Below, in pieces: positions 10,669 through 21,999 of a DNA stretch of 64,000 bases (position 1 is the first letter of the stretch; every line of letters starts with the position of its first letter). The DNA comes from Ophioderma brevispina (Eukaryota > Echinodermata > Ophiuroidea > Amphilepidida > Ophiodermatidae): NCBI GenBank assembly GCA_023653785.1, contig JAMKCH010012471.1, forward strand, positions 1 through 64,000, written 5' to 3'. Position numbers and translations under genes: made by a program. A model generated the notes under the pieces. It did not search any database and was not told the origin of the DNA. It saw nothing but the letters and a program-made list of their open reading frames with translations.

Positions 10669-11714
10669 CAGGGCCGGCGGAAGCAAATTGAAAGTGGTGC
10701 GGCGGGCTAATGAGTGTCCGTGTAAAGCATCTACCAGGGGTGTCCAACCTTTTTGAAGCAGGGACCGCATTGGATGAATCCACAACTATTGCGGGCCGCA
10801 AACAAGTAATCGGGGCTCTCAAGTTTGGTTTATGACGTGCCACATAATATGAAGTATGACCCATAACCCCGCCCATATCTATACCAATATTTGCCAAAAA
10901 GGGGACCCAATACCGCAGATGCAGATTTTGGGTCAAATTTAACACAATTTTTCAATTTTGTTGACCTCTTTAGCAAATTTGGGAAAAAAATTGGCTTCAA
11001 TTTGAGGAAATTAGACTAATTTTCCCACAATTTTTAGAATATGTTGGTTTCAGACTGATGGAATTGGACTAATTTTCCAACAGTGTTTTAAAGTTCGGTT
11101 TCAGATTGAGGAAATTGAACTACTTCAAATGACATCTTTTTTTAAATCTATTATTTAAGATTTTTATGTATTTTATTTGTTCTGGGAAGTACCTTGCAGG
11201 CCGCATGAGAGCTCTGAGCGGGCCGCAGGTTGGACACCTCTGAGCTATACAGAGCGTACGGTATATAACGGCGTGCAGTCCTGGCTTCTATGAGATTTTG
11301 GCCAGAAATTATGCTCCGGGACCATATGGTCCTGCAGGATCAATATGGTTCCCCTCCTGCGCGAAGCGCGGAACCCTTGCAATATTCGCTTCCAAAACAC
11401 ATTTTCTCATGCAAATTTGATAGAAACAACTTGAAATTTGTAAGTGGTTCACTTTACATGTGTCTATATGCTTCTTAATGCTTATACAGCTCCAAAAAAG
11501 TTTACACTTTTTCTTATGCAAATTTCTCAAATGTGGCTAGATATATCAAAATTTATTTGAGGATATTTATTAACTATATTATCTGGTTGGAACTGGTGAA
11601 AATGGCATTGAAAACAAAGCTGAAATGACAAAATGGCCACCATCTGGAGAAAAAAGGTGAAAAACCACTTAGCACACACGCAAGTCTATGGCACTTAGTT
11701 GGCGATTATTATAG
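10669..11714. mobile_element. hAT-like element T with a nested hAT MITE
   Basis: Starts CAGGGCCGGCGGAAGC. A near-perfect 8-bp duplication, CAAAAATT (10661-10668) and CAAAGATT (11715-11722), marks the borders. It has the GCGCGAAGCGCGGAACCCTT module followed by CATGCAAATTTGATAGAAAC, shared with the elements at 5.1, 14.1 and 21.1 kb, and a right portion (11590-11714) that recurs inverted at 14098-14300. A 508-bp MITE (10735-11242) is nested in it. No transposase. Confidence 0.75.
10735..11242. mobile_element. hAT MITE (CAGGGGTGTCCAACC ends)
   Basis: Starts CAGGGGTGTCCAACCTTTTT and ends GCAGGTTGGACACCTCTG, inverted termini of 16-17 bp. Internal GCGGGCCGCA / GCGGGCCGCAGG blocks lie near each end. 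This terminus class is widespread in animal hAT MITEs (established knowledge). The flanks GCATCTAC and AGCTATAC are only weakly similar, so the duplication has decayed. Confidence 0.85.
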
Positions 11715-11722
11715 CAAAGATT

Positions 11723-12134
11723 GATACATTCAAACATTGGACAACGCACCCCTGGGACTTGGTATTTATTAACTCATTTGTGAAAAACTTTCCTTAGGTG
11801 TAAATTGCCTTATTTTTTAGAGCTAAACACTGAGCTACAGCTTTCAAAAGTGATGATAAAGTGACTGACAAGAAAAAAATGCAAGCCCCTTTTAATTTAA
11901 AATTCTCTCCAATTGAAATCAACTTAATTATTTTGTAAATGGACATTAATTTTTGAAAGTGTATTCAAGTGATTCAAGTGTACTTCTCTTTTGTCCAGTT
12001 TCATGATTGAAATATTCTCTCATTCATTTTCAAAGGGTAAACACCTCACACAACTTGAAGGGTGGTCAATAGTTTGTTACTTGAGTTGGCCTACAGTTCA
12101 CGCAATGGTATTGATTATTGTTAACCACGATTGC
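11723..12134. other. Unassigned sequence
   Basis: No recognisable gene or repeat. Confidence 0.4.
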
Positions 12135-12376
12135 CAGAGGCGTATCCAAGATGACATACCCCCGGGGGCAAACTGACGATGAACTTTTGGCGCCCCTTTG
12201 GAAATCTAAAATGGCACCCCATTCCACATCTTCTTGAATTTGTGCATAACACACATATAAATAAAGTTATCGGCGAGCGGAGCGAGTCGAAAAAAATTTT
12301 GGAATTGTGTCGGAAAATGGACAGTTTTGTCGGCAACACCCCCTCCCCCATTGAAAATGGTCTGGGAACGCCCCTG
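12135..12376. mobile_element. Short CAG-ended MITE
   Basis: Left end CAGAGGCGTATCCAAGA and right end TCTGGGAACGCCCCTG are imperfect inverted repeats. It includes GGCGAGCGGAGCGAGTCG followed by an A-rich run. No convincing target duplication. Confidence 0.55.
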
Positions 12377-13390
12377 CATGTAATTAAATAACAATTAGTT
12401 CAAATTTCCCAACAACTAGCTTTATTAAATCAACAGATTTCTCCGATAGAGTGTTCAAAAAGTCGTTTTTAGGAGTTATTATACTTAGGAGTTATGTTTT
12501 CAAAAAGATCCGGACTAGATGTTGCAACCGGATGAGAAAGTATCAAGCAATAAGGCTAAAGATGCATAATTCTTGCTTTTCGCCATGTCGCCAGCCCAAA
12601 TCCATTCTTTAAAATGTGTCCCTGCTCGTTACACAAGAGCGCATATCACATATTGCATTGCATTTTTATCAGCCTCTATTATGCACTAATTGTTAAGTTT
12701 AAAACATGATAATATTGGATTATTAAAGTTTCGCAAGAGTTCTCTGAGAGCATGTCGCCAATATTGCAGACAGATACGTTACCATAATTCGAATGGATAC
12801 AAAATTGTAAAAATAACTGAATACCTATGTTCCAATATGTGATAAATCGAGACGATGTCAATGTTATATTATATGCATGTTTTGCATAAAAATCTGGTTT
12901 CAACGTAACAATTTCCAGCCCTAGTAATGAAAGAAATCCCTCCCGTTACGTTCATACCGCGACAGATACATTACCTCTCTCCTGCTACGCTCTTGCAATA
13001 TGGTATGATACATAAAGTCGAATACCACACCATGCTTTAGTATGAAGGTAATGCCTGATAACGTATAGAGACTAAGTCGGTGAAGCACATACTTCCATCA
13101 AGAACAGCACGACTAAGAAAAAGGCCTGACAGATACGTTACGACAGATACGTTACTTAAGTGTTAACGTTAGGCAATATATTAAAAATCGGATATATTTT
13201 TAAGATCACCCATGCATTGTTCCGTGTTCTGAGAATATTAGAGTTTTACGATTTTCAATGATTTTCAGGAATTCCTTAATGTTGATATTTCGTCATTTTG
13301 GAGACCAAACTTGAACACTTTAACGGAGAATGGCCCTTTGACGCCCCTTATTATCCCCCTTTAAACTCCATGTGTCTTTGCTATTCTTGC
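12377..13390. other. Unassigned sequence with scattered GACAGATACGTTAC motifs
   Basis: No gene seen. GACAGATACGTTAC or close variants occur at about 12768 (same strand), 12960, 13129 and 13141, suggesting a decayed short repeat. Confidence 0.45.
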
Positions 13391-13479
13391 GTCGTTTCCT
13401 TACACTATGTCAACCCCTTTTTAGTTTTGATGCCCTGTATTTTTCGTTAGCTCCACATTCCTTGCTATTGTATCGCCCC

Positions 13480-14090
13480 TTTAAATTCTTAAAAAAAAAC
13501 TGTTTCTCAACCTTTTAAGATTTTACTTTTGATGACTCCGTTTTATGAAAACGTTTTCAACCTTTGTTTCTTTTGGCGGCCCTTTTCCCCTCTCTTTTTA
13601 TTCCGTTTTTTTCTTTTCTTTCTCTTCTCATTTTTGCTATACAACAACACCTTTTTTGTTTGTCTTAGTTCCTTTTCTCCCAAATTTATTTCAACCACCC
13701 CTTCGTTGCTCGCTATTATTTGGCTGTTTCCGTATTGTGCTTGTGGCGCCCCTTTACTACCTATTTTTTACTCTCTTTTCTCAGTTTTGTTGTAAACATT
13801 TTCGCCCTTAATTTTATCTCTTCTTAGCTTACAGATTCTTCCTTTCAAACTTAAACCTTGGTCTACTTCTTTCTCCATTTATTGTCCCTTCCCCCTTTTC
13901 ATTTACTATTCGTTTTCCTTTCCTCCATTCTAATTTTCTTTCGTTTCCTTCCCCTTTCCTTCCTTCTTCAACAAAAACCCTTTCCTTTCCCCTTTTCTTT
14001 CTCGCTTTTTCCTTTCCCTTTTCTTGTTCTTCTTTTGGCGCCCCCCTTGGCCACCCGTGGTCAAAAGGCGCACCCCCTTTGCCGCCCCCT
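13480..14090. repeat. Polypyrimidine-rich tract
   Basis: About 600 bp dominated by C and T on the plus strand (TTTTCTTTTCTTTCTC-type runs), with intervening GGCGCCCC blocks. Open frames here encode only F/L/S/P-rich low-complexity peptides and are composition artefacts. Similar CT tracts occur inside hAT-like elements at 5.9 and 22.1 kb. Confidence 0.65.
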
Positions 14091-14097
14091 CCACCCC

Positions 14098-14940
14098 CAG
14101 TATCGCCACTGAGTGCCCCCTAGACTTACGTGTGCGCTAAGTGGTTTTTGACCTATTTTTCCCTACACATCCGCCATATTGGTTATTGGAGCTCTGGTTT
14201 TCACGTCATTTTCACCAGGTTTTTCTAACAAGATAGTGTAGTAAATAGCTTCAAACAAATTTGATTGTCGACGCCACTTTTTTGAGAAATTTTTAAGACA
14301 AAATGTAACTTTTTTTTGGACTACTCTGTAGGTATGATCAATGTTTTAAAAAGTAAAATATAATATATATAGGTTGATGGTTTACAGTTTTGTTTGAACA
14401 CGCATAGTGTGAATGGAAAGATCGATATCAAGCTTCTGGGGTGGGTAAACGCAAAGCTGCGGACCCTTGCGATTTTCGCTTTCTTTCCAACCCAACATTT
14501 CCTATGCAAATTTGATATAGAACATTTTTTGAAATAATGCTTTATAAGAGTTGGACTGTACCCCAGTCGCGGCTCTGTCTCTGGGTTTAGAGCCCCACTT
14601 CGTTAAAAGATAAGATGCTAAACTAACCCCTTGAGAAATTTTCAGCTTACCAACCCCCTGGAAACCCTACCAACCAACATGTCCCACAGCACGTGAATGC
14701 ACAGGGCCTCCTTGAATTACACTCAGGTAGGAGTGGCCGGTATGATCAACGTTTTTTAGCCCGGGTTTAGAAAATAAAATATAGTTGTTGGAAGTGTCAA
14801 TGGATAGTTTTCGAGCTGCCGGGGAGAGTGCGGGCAAAGTGCGGAACCCCCTTGCAATGTTCCCAGACTTCCATAACACATTTCTCATGCAAATTTGATG
14901 GAAACTATTATTTTAAATGCCATGACCAACCGTTTTGCAA
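14098..14940. mobile_element. T-family hAT-like element, partial
   Basis: Starts CAGTATCGCCACTGAGTGCC; 14098-14300 is an inverted match to the right part of the element at 10669. Two modules beginning GGTATGATCAA (about 14331 and 14738) each run into GCGGAnCC...TTGC, AACACATTT and CATGCAAATTTGAT, so the module is tandemly duplicated at ~400-bp spacing. Confidence 0.6.
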
Positions 14941-15126
14941 GGCAAAAACTCAATTGTTTTTAGTTTTTTGCCTGGATGTATGGCGCATGGCTCGCCGCAA
15001 TTTCCAGCATGCATGTTGCCGTCGTAAGCCGATGTGGTGTGTGGGGGCGCGAAACTTAGTTGTTTTCAAGGCATATTTCAAACTTAATAAGTTGATAGAC
15101 TCAATTTCAACTTGCAATTTATTTAT

Positions 15127-16236
15127 TGTTTATGAACGGTCCTCTGTAACGCCTCAGGTCAGAAATACCTTTCAAACACAATAAAATGAGCCTTGTGCAC
15201 AAGTGGACTGAAATTATATATATAAACAGTTTAATGGATCTTTACTTTATTGGGTTCAAGAATTTGGTATGACCAAAACAGTTACATAAATCAAAATTTA
15301 CCCATTACACAAAATTTATAACTGATACTTTAATGTTCAAAAAGGCGTTGCAGTTTTCAACGATGATATGTCCTCTCAGCTAAGACTCCAAAATGACAGC
15401 GCACAAATTCATACAAACCTCAGGGAATATTCCAGGGAATCTTCCTCATCCTAAGTATCTTGTCCAGCATTCAAGACGACGGGGCTTTTTCCCTCGGACA
15501 CAAACTGGTCCCCTTAAAATCTAATATAAAATCCAGGTATATACCACCATCATTCTGTCGCGATGTCCTCATATAGGACCACAAACTGGAATCCTTTTGA
15601 TTTCCGAAACTGAAGCTCTTTGGTTAAAATGACGACAGCATACAATTTAGCAATCACTCCGCGGCATCCAAAATATTAACTCCTGGCACTAGATGTAGAA
15701 CTCAATCTCCATCATTGTAAAGTAAAACTAGCTATAATTTCCTGTAATACGCCAGAGCTTTCTAGGTCAGCTCCTGATTTCAACGGCTGGCAGAGATTCC
15801 CATTCCAGTGATAAGTATTTAACTACTCACAAATAAATTCCCTGTTCTACCTTCTACAATAAGCATTCATCATTCTCAGCATAACCTGTATAAGCGCTTG
15901 GGACCCTTGATGCCTGACCAATTGAATTCTCGAGACCGGGTTTGGGTGAATTACATCACTCATATATACTTTGTGGGAGGAAATTCCCCTAGGTCTTCTG
16001 CAATCTTTTGATCTCAAAACAATAAACAAGTTTTAAGTTTAGCATCCTTGAGGATTCCCCCACTTCCCCTATTGTGCAAATCTAAACAGGTGCCACCTAG
16101 CAAAAAAACTAGGGGTATTCCCCTTTCTCTCTTTTATAGTAAACAAAAGTGCTTTTCCCAGTGAGAATCTTTTCTCAATAAAATTGAGAAAATAATATTT
16201 GTAAAAGTTAAATCAGAAAAATGAGGCCATATAACA
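15127..16236 (-). repeat. 3' LTR of the Gypsy element
   Basis: Matches 19665-20598 through GTCAGAAATACCTTTCAAACAC, CAACGATGATATGTCCTCTC, ATAGGACCACAAACTGGAAT, CTGGCACTAGATGTAGA and GCCATATAACA. It is about 180 bp longer than its partner, and the copies differ by many small indels, so the element is old. Confidence 0.92.
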
Positions 16237-16439
16237 TCCGCCCCCTTAAAAGAAATTTGAATGAATGAACTTTTCCAATCTGGCTTTATGTACCTTTAAC
16301 CATTTTTGTGGTTAATTTACTATACAGTTTACACAGTGTAAATTTACACTTTTATAATGTTCTTCTTGCATTGCTGCCTCAGTCTATATTACAAATTGAA
16401 ATACTAAATTGTGAACAAAATTTTAGCAGCTCTGGACAC

Positions 16440-16660
16440 GGCATCAGCCAGACATTTTCTTTTCCTTGATGTGTCTTATTCCAGATTGTATTTCTTGTAG
16501 AGTTAAACTCCATAAGGTTATTCTTGCCAGGTGGAGTTTACAATTTATCATTCCACAAAATATTAAATACAATTCATAGATTAGTATTGTACATTTTCCC
16601 CAAATATGCATCAAAGTGCAGTTTGAATGGATCTGAACTTCCAATCTCACGTTTATTTGA
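16440..16660 (-). pseudogene. RNase H C-terminal remnant of Gypsy pol
   Basis: The minus translation contains WSLTLQEIQSGIRHIKEKK, the conserved region ending Gypsy RNase H (W.L.LQEY...IRH..GK.N). It lies about 200 bp from the polypurine tract, where a full element would have the end of integrase. Frameshifted after this stretch. Confidence 0.65.
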
Positions 16661-16850
16661 CTGCACTGAATGCTGCAATTTGGTTGGCTCTGAAACCCTA
16701 CATCGATGTCATGGTTTATACATGTGCTTCACCTGGGTCATCAGGAAATATGTTCTCCTCCCACTCATGAAATTAAACTCTTTCAATTCACCTTGTTGAC
16801 TTTCTGAGAGATGGGCTAATTGCTTGTCTAAATTGAGCAAGTATGTCAGA
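16660..16850 (-). pseudogene. Protease-RT linker remnant of Gypsy pol
   Basis: The minus frames contain SQQGELKEF and FPDDPGEAH, typical of the segment just before the RT domain in this group. It sits downstream of the integrase remnant, the reverse of the normal pol order. Multiple frame breaks. Confidence 0.5.
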
Positions 16851-16859
16851 ATTTATGTG

Positions 16860-17170
16860 CCCTAAATATTCTCCGGTATACCCCAGCCTAGCCTCCGGGA
16901 ATCTTGTGGAAGCACACATGATGGTCAGTAAATACTGATTCTGGACTTGGTCTTTTGAGTGGCCCTACGCAATCTTATTAACACCCTCTAAATGGCTCAT
17001 CAAATGCTGGTATTGTTGCAAAGGAGCAGTAGCTTTTCTGATTAGGCTTCCACCATTTGACATGTTGTGCAAGTCTTACCATACTCAGACCCATCATTTC
17101 TGAGTGTAGGCCACCAAAAATGGACTCCTTAATCTGTCATGGTTTTTCTCACCCTAAGTGTTGCCATGGG
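16860..17170 (-). pseudogene. Integrase fragment (zinc-binding end and core start)
   Basis: Minus-strand peptides in different frames: LGVRKT (about 17145-17165), CHTCQ-like TCTTCQM (about 17060-17080), and QYLLTIMCASTRFPEA (about 16895-16940). The last is the start of the integrase catalytic core, including the aspartate-region strand and the FPEA motif. The rest of the core is missing. The plus-strand 137-codon open frame at 17057-17470 is an antisense shadow of this segment. Confidence 0.75.
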
Positions 17171-17639
17171 ACTATCATGGGCCTAAATGCCTTCACCTTC
17201 CCTATGGTATTCTTTGGCACTACAATTGATGCACCCTTCATTCCTTCATCACAAGTGCATCGTAAATGGCCGCCATTTGCTCATGAGGACCCATTTTGCT
17301 TGTATAAACATACAATTTTGCCTCGGCTTCCTGTTTGCGACAATGCCCTCACACCTAATTTCCTAAGTCGGGGTCGTTGTGCTTGCTGCTCATTTACCAG
17401 CTTGCCATGGCTTAAAGGTCCTCCTTTACCTCCCGACTCATCAGGCTCATCGGCTGATTTCATTGTTTAACCAGCTTGTCACTTTGTTTGGGCTCAGGGG
17501 GCGATTTTCACTAACAGGGAATTTATTCTCCCCTTAAGAGGGAGATACCTCCGAACTCCTAATTTTGAGAGAAAGTACCTCTTAAATTTGGGACCAAGTT
17601 ATCCTCAACGCTCTTCCTAAATGTGTGAGTATTTTGAAC

Positions 17640-18000
17640 TCATCACCTGCTCACTGTTTTCCGTGAGGCTTTTCGGGTCATGACATAGTTACTGCCCATG
17701 CTGGGAAAATGTCTATTCCTCATCAAACTTATCCACTGTACAGGGCACATGGGAAACTATGGGATCTGGGAGTACTTTTCCTTCCCCCCTTGCCAAATCA
17801 TTCCATAACAACATCAGGATACCCTTTAACCTGGGAGGTCTTGTCTACACCAATTTGACAGTCCGAAGCCAGTCTTGATTTCAAATTCATTGTGAAAGGA
17901 CAGCTAATACAATCCATACCTATCCCCCTGAATCAATGCACTAGTTCCTGAGAACGCCAATATCAAATGTAAGTGAATCTTCCAATATCATGAACTGCGC
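17640..18000 (-). pseudogene. Aspartic protease-region remnant
   Basis: The minus translation shows ND-LA-GG-KVLPDPIVS-like sequence (about 17750-17812), resembling the segment after the retropepsin domain in SCAN-type Gypsy elements. The catalytic DTG/DSG triad is not readable. Assigned from position between gag and integrase. Confidence 0.45.
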
Positions 18001-18199
18001 GCAGCACATGTCCATCATGATTCTATGGGTTTGGATCTAAACTATCACGCTGAAAGTGACACAATCCCTCCCAAAACAAAAGGCTTAAAGTCAATCCCTT
18101 ACGTTTTCTGTGTCCAATTTCCCTTTTGTTGAATTGTCCTTGTTTTTCTTGACAGAAGAATGACCTTTTGACCTCAAAGTAACTGCACACCTTGGTTTT

Positions 18200-19300
18200 G
18201 ACCTCACTTTTTTTCCGGCTTTCTCCATTTGGGTGATACCATGTAATTCCCACACCTTGACTTTGTTTACATGATGGCATGTGAACTTGATTTGGGGTCC
18301 CATCCCATGCTTTTGATTAGCACAATTACGGTCTTTTACTCCCTTTTCATGGGAACCGAACTGGAATTTCCCCTCCTGAGTGCTACCATGAGATGATTTG
18401 TTAGAACCCGACTATTGTTGTACTTGTTGTACCTATTACATTCTTGGCTAGGCCTACTAGTAACTTAATTTGTGTGTCAATGCTTAATCGTCGGCCTTTA
18501 ACGGCTGCTTTCACCAAACTGTCCAATTTTGTTTTCATCCAGATGTGTTTTGATATCTGGAGAGACACTGTTTGAACTCTTCAACTAACAGCAACTCCCT
18601 AAGTTGACCAAAATTTTGCCCGAATTCTTTTTAGAGAAGCCAGCGATCAAACCTTGTTCCTTTACGCGGGCAAATTCACCCTGGGTCGGTCATCCTTTTT
18701 CTACAAGACCTGAATTTTTTGTTATATGCCTCTGGCAGGCACCATTTCATATTGCTTTGAGCACTGCCTGCTTAAACCTCATCATAATCACACATCTGTC
18801 TAATGACAAAATGGCCGAATATAGTTCCTCGGGCTTTACCATGAACCACTGGACTGTAGCAACAGGTCCAGACTCCTGGGCCATTTCAAGCTCATTAGCA
18901 TTTTCTTCAAAGTGAGAAGTCTTTGTCTCTTCTTGTTCCTGAAATTTTGGAACCAGCGAATATTTCTTCGCCTCATCAAAACCAAGGGCCTTGGAAGAGT
19001 CTTAACTATCCCTGTTGTTTCAAATTTTCTAATTCTAACTTGAGCTTCAAGCTCTTTTTTTGTTTCTCTCCATTTCCATTTCCTGTGTTTCTTTCATTTT
19101 GTCATTTCCATTTCCTTTTGTTGCATCTTCTCGTTTGCATTTCATTGCAATTTTTTCTTCTATAATTCCACATGCATTTTTTCTTTTTTTTCCATGGCAT
19201 TTGCATTTCAATCTCCTTTTATTGGGACTGTATCCTTGTGCCCTGTTCCACAGAACTCTTTCCATCCTATCCAATCCAAATATAACTATCCCAAACATCC
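18200..19300 (-). pseudogene. Gag (SCAN-like) pseudogene
   Basis: Minus-strand peptides in shifting frames follow the order of a Gypsy gag capsid: DYDEV (about 18777), LPEAYNKKF (about 18720-18748), EFARVKEQ (about 18662-18684) and SPDIKTHLDENKI (about 18530-18567). An upstream basic, Lys/Glu-rich 83-residue frame (19047-19298) is in the expected N-terminal position. Frameshifts and stops throughout; non-functional. Confidence 0.8.
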
Positions 19301-19644
19301 TTCAAGGACAATTTTTTTCAATCAAATTATTTTGATGACTTGCTTTCTAATTGCATGTTTTTGCCTCAATCTAAATGCTTGGCTATTTCATTAAACTCAG
19401 GCTTTCTCAGCTCATCAACTTCTCCCAAGTATTTGCCCTATAACAACTTCTGGATCAAACTCCATTGTGTTGTACCTACAACCCAATATACTACCTTGAA
19501 CCAAACTACAATGGTAGTATACATGTAATACACACAAATTTTGTATGCCAAAGGGCACAATGTTTAAATATTTTCCTTCTCAACAGCTTTTTTGGTGTGT
19601 AAAATTTTGAACAAAAGTCCAAATTTATCTCAATGCAATTCTTC

Positions 19645-19662
19645 CCAAGGACGGCCCCCAAT
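19645..19662 (-). promoter_or_regulatory. Primer-binding site, tRNA-Pro-like
   Basis: Minus strand, two bases inside the 5' LTR: TTGGGGGCCGTCCTTGGG. It resembles the complement of the tRNA-Pro 3' end (TGGGGGCTCGTCCGGGAT) with a one-base gap and a few changes. Its position next to the LTR end supports this and fixes the orientation. Confidence 0.75.
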
Positions 19663-19664
19663 TC

Positions 19665-20598
19665 TGTTATGACGTCTCGTTTACAGCCTAATGTCAGAAA
19701 TACCTTTCAAACACAAATAAATGAGCCTGTGCACAGTGATCTGAATAATAAATCAACAGTTTTAAAACATGATCTTACCTTTGATTTGGTTTCAAGAATT
19801 GGGTATGTGTCCAAAACGATTACATCAATCAATTACACAATTACACAACTTTATAACTGAGATACTTAATGTTCAAAAGAGGCATTGCAGTTCAACGATG
19901 ATATGTCCTCTCAGCTAAGACTTCCAAATGACAGCGCACACGTTCATACAAACTCAGGTCATAATTCCAAGGGAATCTTCTCAGTCTGAAGGTAATCTTG
20001 TCCAGCAGTTCAAGACACGGGGCTTCCCCTCGACGACAAATGTCCATAATAATTAAATACGGTAATATACCACCATCAGTCTGTCGCTTATATCCCCATA
20101 TAGGACCACAAACTGGAATCCCTTTTTGATTCCGAAAACTGAAGCTCTTTGGCTTAAAAGACGACAGCAGACAATTTAGCGATCACTCCGGCGGCATCCC
20201 AAATATTAAATCCTGGCACTAGATGTAGACAACTCAAATCTCCTTCATTGTAAAGTAAAACAGCTATATTATACTGTATACTCCAGATCTCTAGTTCAGC
20301 TCCTGATTTCAGCTGCTGGCAGAGAGTCCTTCCAGTGATAGTATTTTAACTACTCACAGATAACTTCCCCTTTCTAACAATAATCATTAACAGCATTCTC
20401 AATTCATAACTAACCTTACACTAGCTGACCATTTGAAATTCATCACCCAGGGTCACTTAGCCAAAAACAACTGGGGTATTCCCCTTTCTCCTTCTCTCTT
20501 TTAGAGTAAACAAGGGCTTTTCCCGTGAGAATTTTTTTCTCAAATAAAATTGAAAATACTATTTTAAATTTAATCAGAAAAATGGAGGCCATATAACA
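19665..20598 (-). repeat. 5' LTR of the Gypsy element
   Basis: Minus-strand TGTTATATGGCC...CATAACA with TG/CA ends, 934 bp; partner of 15127-16236. Confidence 0.92.
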
Positions 20599-21040
20599 AT
20601 AGAAATAGTAATATAGGTCTACTTTGAGAATGGGGTCTGAAAGGGATAACCTAAACTATGGTGTACGGCTTAATTTTTGAATGAAGCACGTCAAAGTAAG
20701 TGCACGGGCCGTTTCATGCATATTCCTACAGGTAGACAAGATTGGTCGCATGTTTCAATGACAAATTTTGTCGTCATTTCAAAGAGAAGCCCCACCCTTA
20801 AATGTGGTCTGTAATTACTTTTAAAAATGTTTTGAAAATTTAGGGGTTATAGAGTATTTTTTCATATAAGTACATGGTAATTTTTCTGTGTTCAACGGGG
20901 CAATTTGTTTAACCCTCTTATAAGTGTGGGTAATTTTTTTTTACTGGAAAGTGAGGATTTTTTTTTTGCTCGTATGGTGGTTGAATTTAAAAAAAATGAA
21001 GTGTTTTTTTTTTTTTTTAATTTCCTTGAAAAAACAAATT
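20599..21040. other. Unassigned sequence with T runs
   Basis: Several poly-T runs (20935-21020); no gene recognised. Confidence 0.4.
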
Positions 21041-21059
21041 GTTTTTTCTCTAGATGGGC

Positions 21060-21420
21060 TCCAGGGATGGCTCTTGTGTATGTTCATGGAGGTTCATATA
21101 TCAAGCGATGCGAGGGGTGTGGTAGTGGCGCCCCCACCCCCGCCCCTCCTCATGCAATTTGATCGAAACAATTTGAAATTTGTAAGTAGTTTCACGTTAT
21201 AATTGGTATGATCACAGTCAAAAGTAAAATATAGTTGATTTCTTTGTATCTTAATCCGTAACATCATTATGTAACATGTTCGTGGGATAGTTCCTATATA
21301 TCAAGCGATACGAGGTGAGAGGGCGGGGGGCTCGAAACCTTTGCAATGGGTGTTTCGCTTTCCACACCACATTTTCTCATGCAATGTGACAATTTGAAAT
21401 ATACCAGTTGTCCCTATATA
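21060..21420. repeat. T-family hAT-like modules
   Basis: Two copies of the module: ATATCAAGCGATGCGAGG...CATGCAATTTGATCGAAAC and GGTATGATCACAG...ATATCAAGCGATACGAGG...CACATTTTCTCATGCAA. Shared with elements at 5.1, 10.7 and 14.1 kb. A right end GCGCCGGCCCTG at 22166-22177 may close the element, with a CT-rich tract before it as in element E. Confidence 0.6.
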
Positions 21421-21512
21421 ATGCTTGAAAAGACTGTCCATATGTACCCTCATTTAAAATCCTACAGGAAACAAACCAAGATAGGCCTGCACTGAAATCG
21501 GTCTATAACTTC

Positions 21513-21862
21513 TATAGTGCAACAAAAGATTTTGGGGCATCCATATATTGTATACTGTAGGTGATTTCATAGATAAGACCCACCATAATATTTTCTTAAC
21601 CTTGTATTAAGCTACAGAAATGGGCCTTGAAAGTGAAAACAAAGGGCGATTTGGACTTTCTTGATATCACTGTAATCATAGGCTGTAAACATAGTCATTC
21701 GAAATTTCATAAATTTTGTAAATGAAAATAATTCAGATTAGTCATTTCACATGGGGATATTTTTTGATATAAGCTTTACATTAGGCAAGAAATCAGAATT
21801 TGCATATAGGCCTATTTTGGACACCTGTTAGGCCTTATGTGAAATCTCTTGTTGCACCTTAA
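21513..21862. mobile_element. TTAA-type MITE, family U, copy 1
   Basis: Left end GTGCAACAAAAGATTTTGGG and right end GAAATCTCTTGTTGCACCTTAA are inverted. TTAA is intact on the right (21859-21862) and decayed to TATA on the left. Related copies lie at 36.2/38.4 kb and 48517-48864. Confidence 0.75.
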
Positions 21863-21999
21863 CAACTCTAATGGGTTACAATATTTTTCGAACGAGTTTG
21901 AGGAGGACGACGGCACCCTTGGATCCGCCATTGATATTACCTATTTTGAATACCCATACATATTTAAGACAATCGACTTAATTCAATTCCACTTTCGCA

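Larger units (their letters stand above)
15127..20598 (-). mobile_element. Ty3/Gypsy LTR retrotransposon, degenerate
   Basis: Two related direct repeats (15127-16236 and 19665-20598) flank 3.4 kb. On the minus strand the LTR starts TGTTATATGGCC; the 5' copy ends CATAACA. The primer-binding site follows it directly and a purine-rich AAGGGGGCGGA precedes the 3' LTR. Inside, in minus order, are gag-like, protease-like, integrase and RNase H remnants, all with stops and frameshifts. At about 5.5 kb it is too short for full pol, and the reverse transcriptase core is absent. No clear 5-bp target duplication. Confidence 0.9.

Noticed and set aside
13529..14112. Hydrophobic F/L/S-rich frames as possible membrane proteins
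   Set aside because: They translate a polypyrimidine tract in overlapping frames; low complexity, not genes.
17057..17470. 137-codon plus-strand open frame
   Set aside because: Antisense to the Gypsy integrase remnant, which explains its openness.
15122..20603. 5-bp target duplication of the Gypsy element
   Set aside because: Flanks TTTAT and ATAGA do not match; the left LTR edge is too degenerate to place exactly.
11290..21202. Shared peptide (FSCKFDRNNLKFVS-like) in frames at 11.3, 14.8 and 21.1 kb as a conserved protein
   Set aside because: The similarity is at DNA level within the hAT-like module; frames are short and closed differently in each copy.
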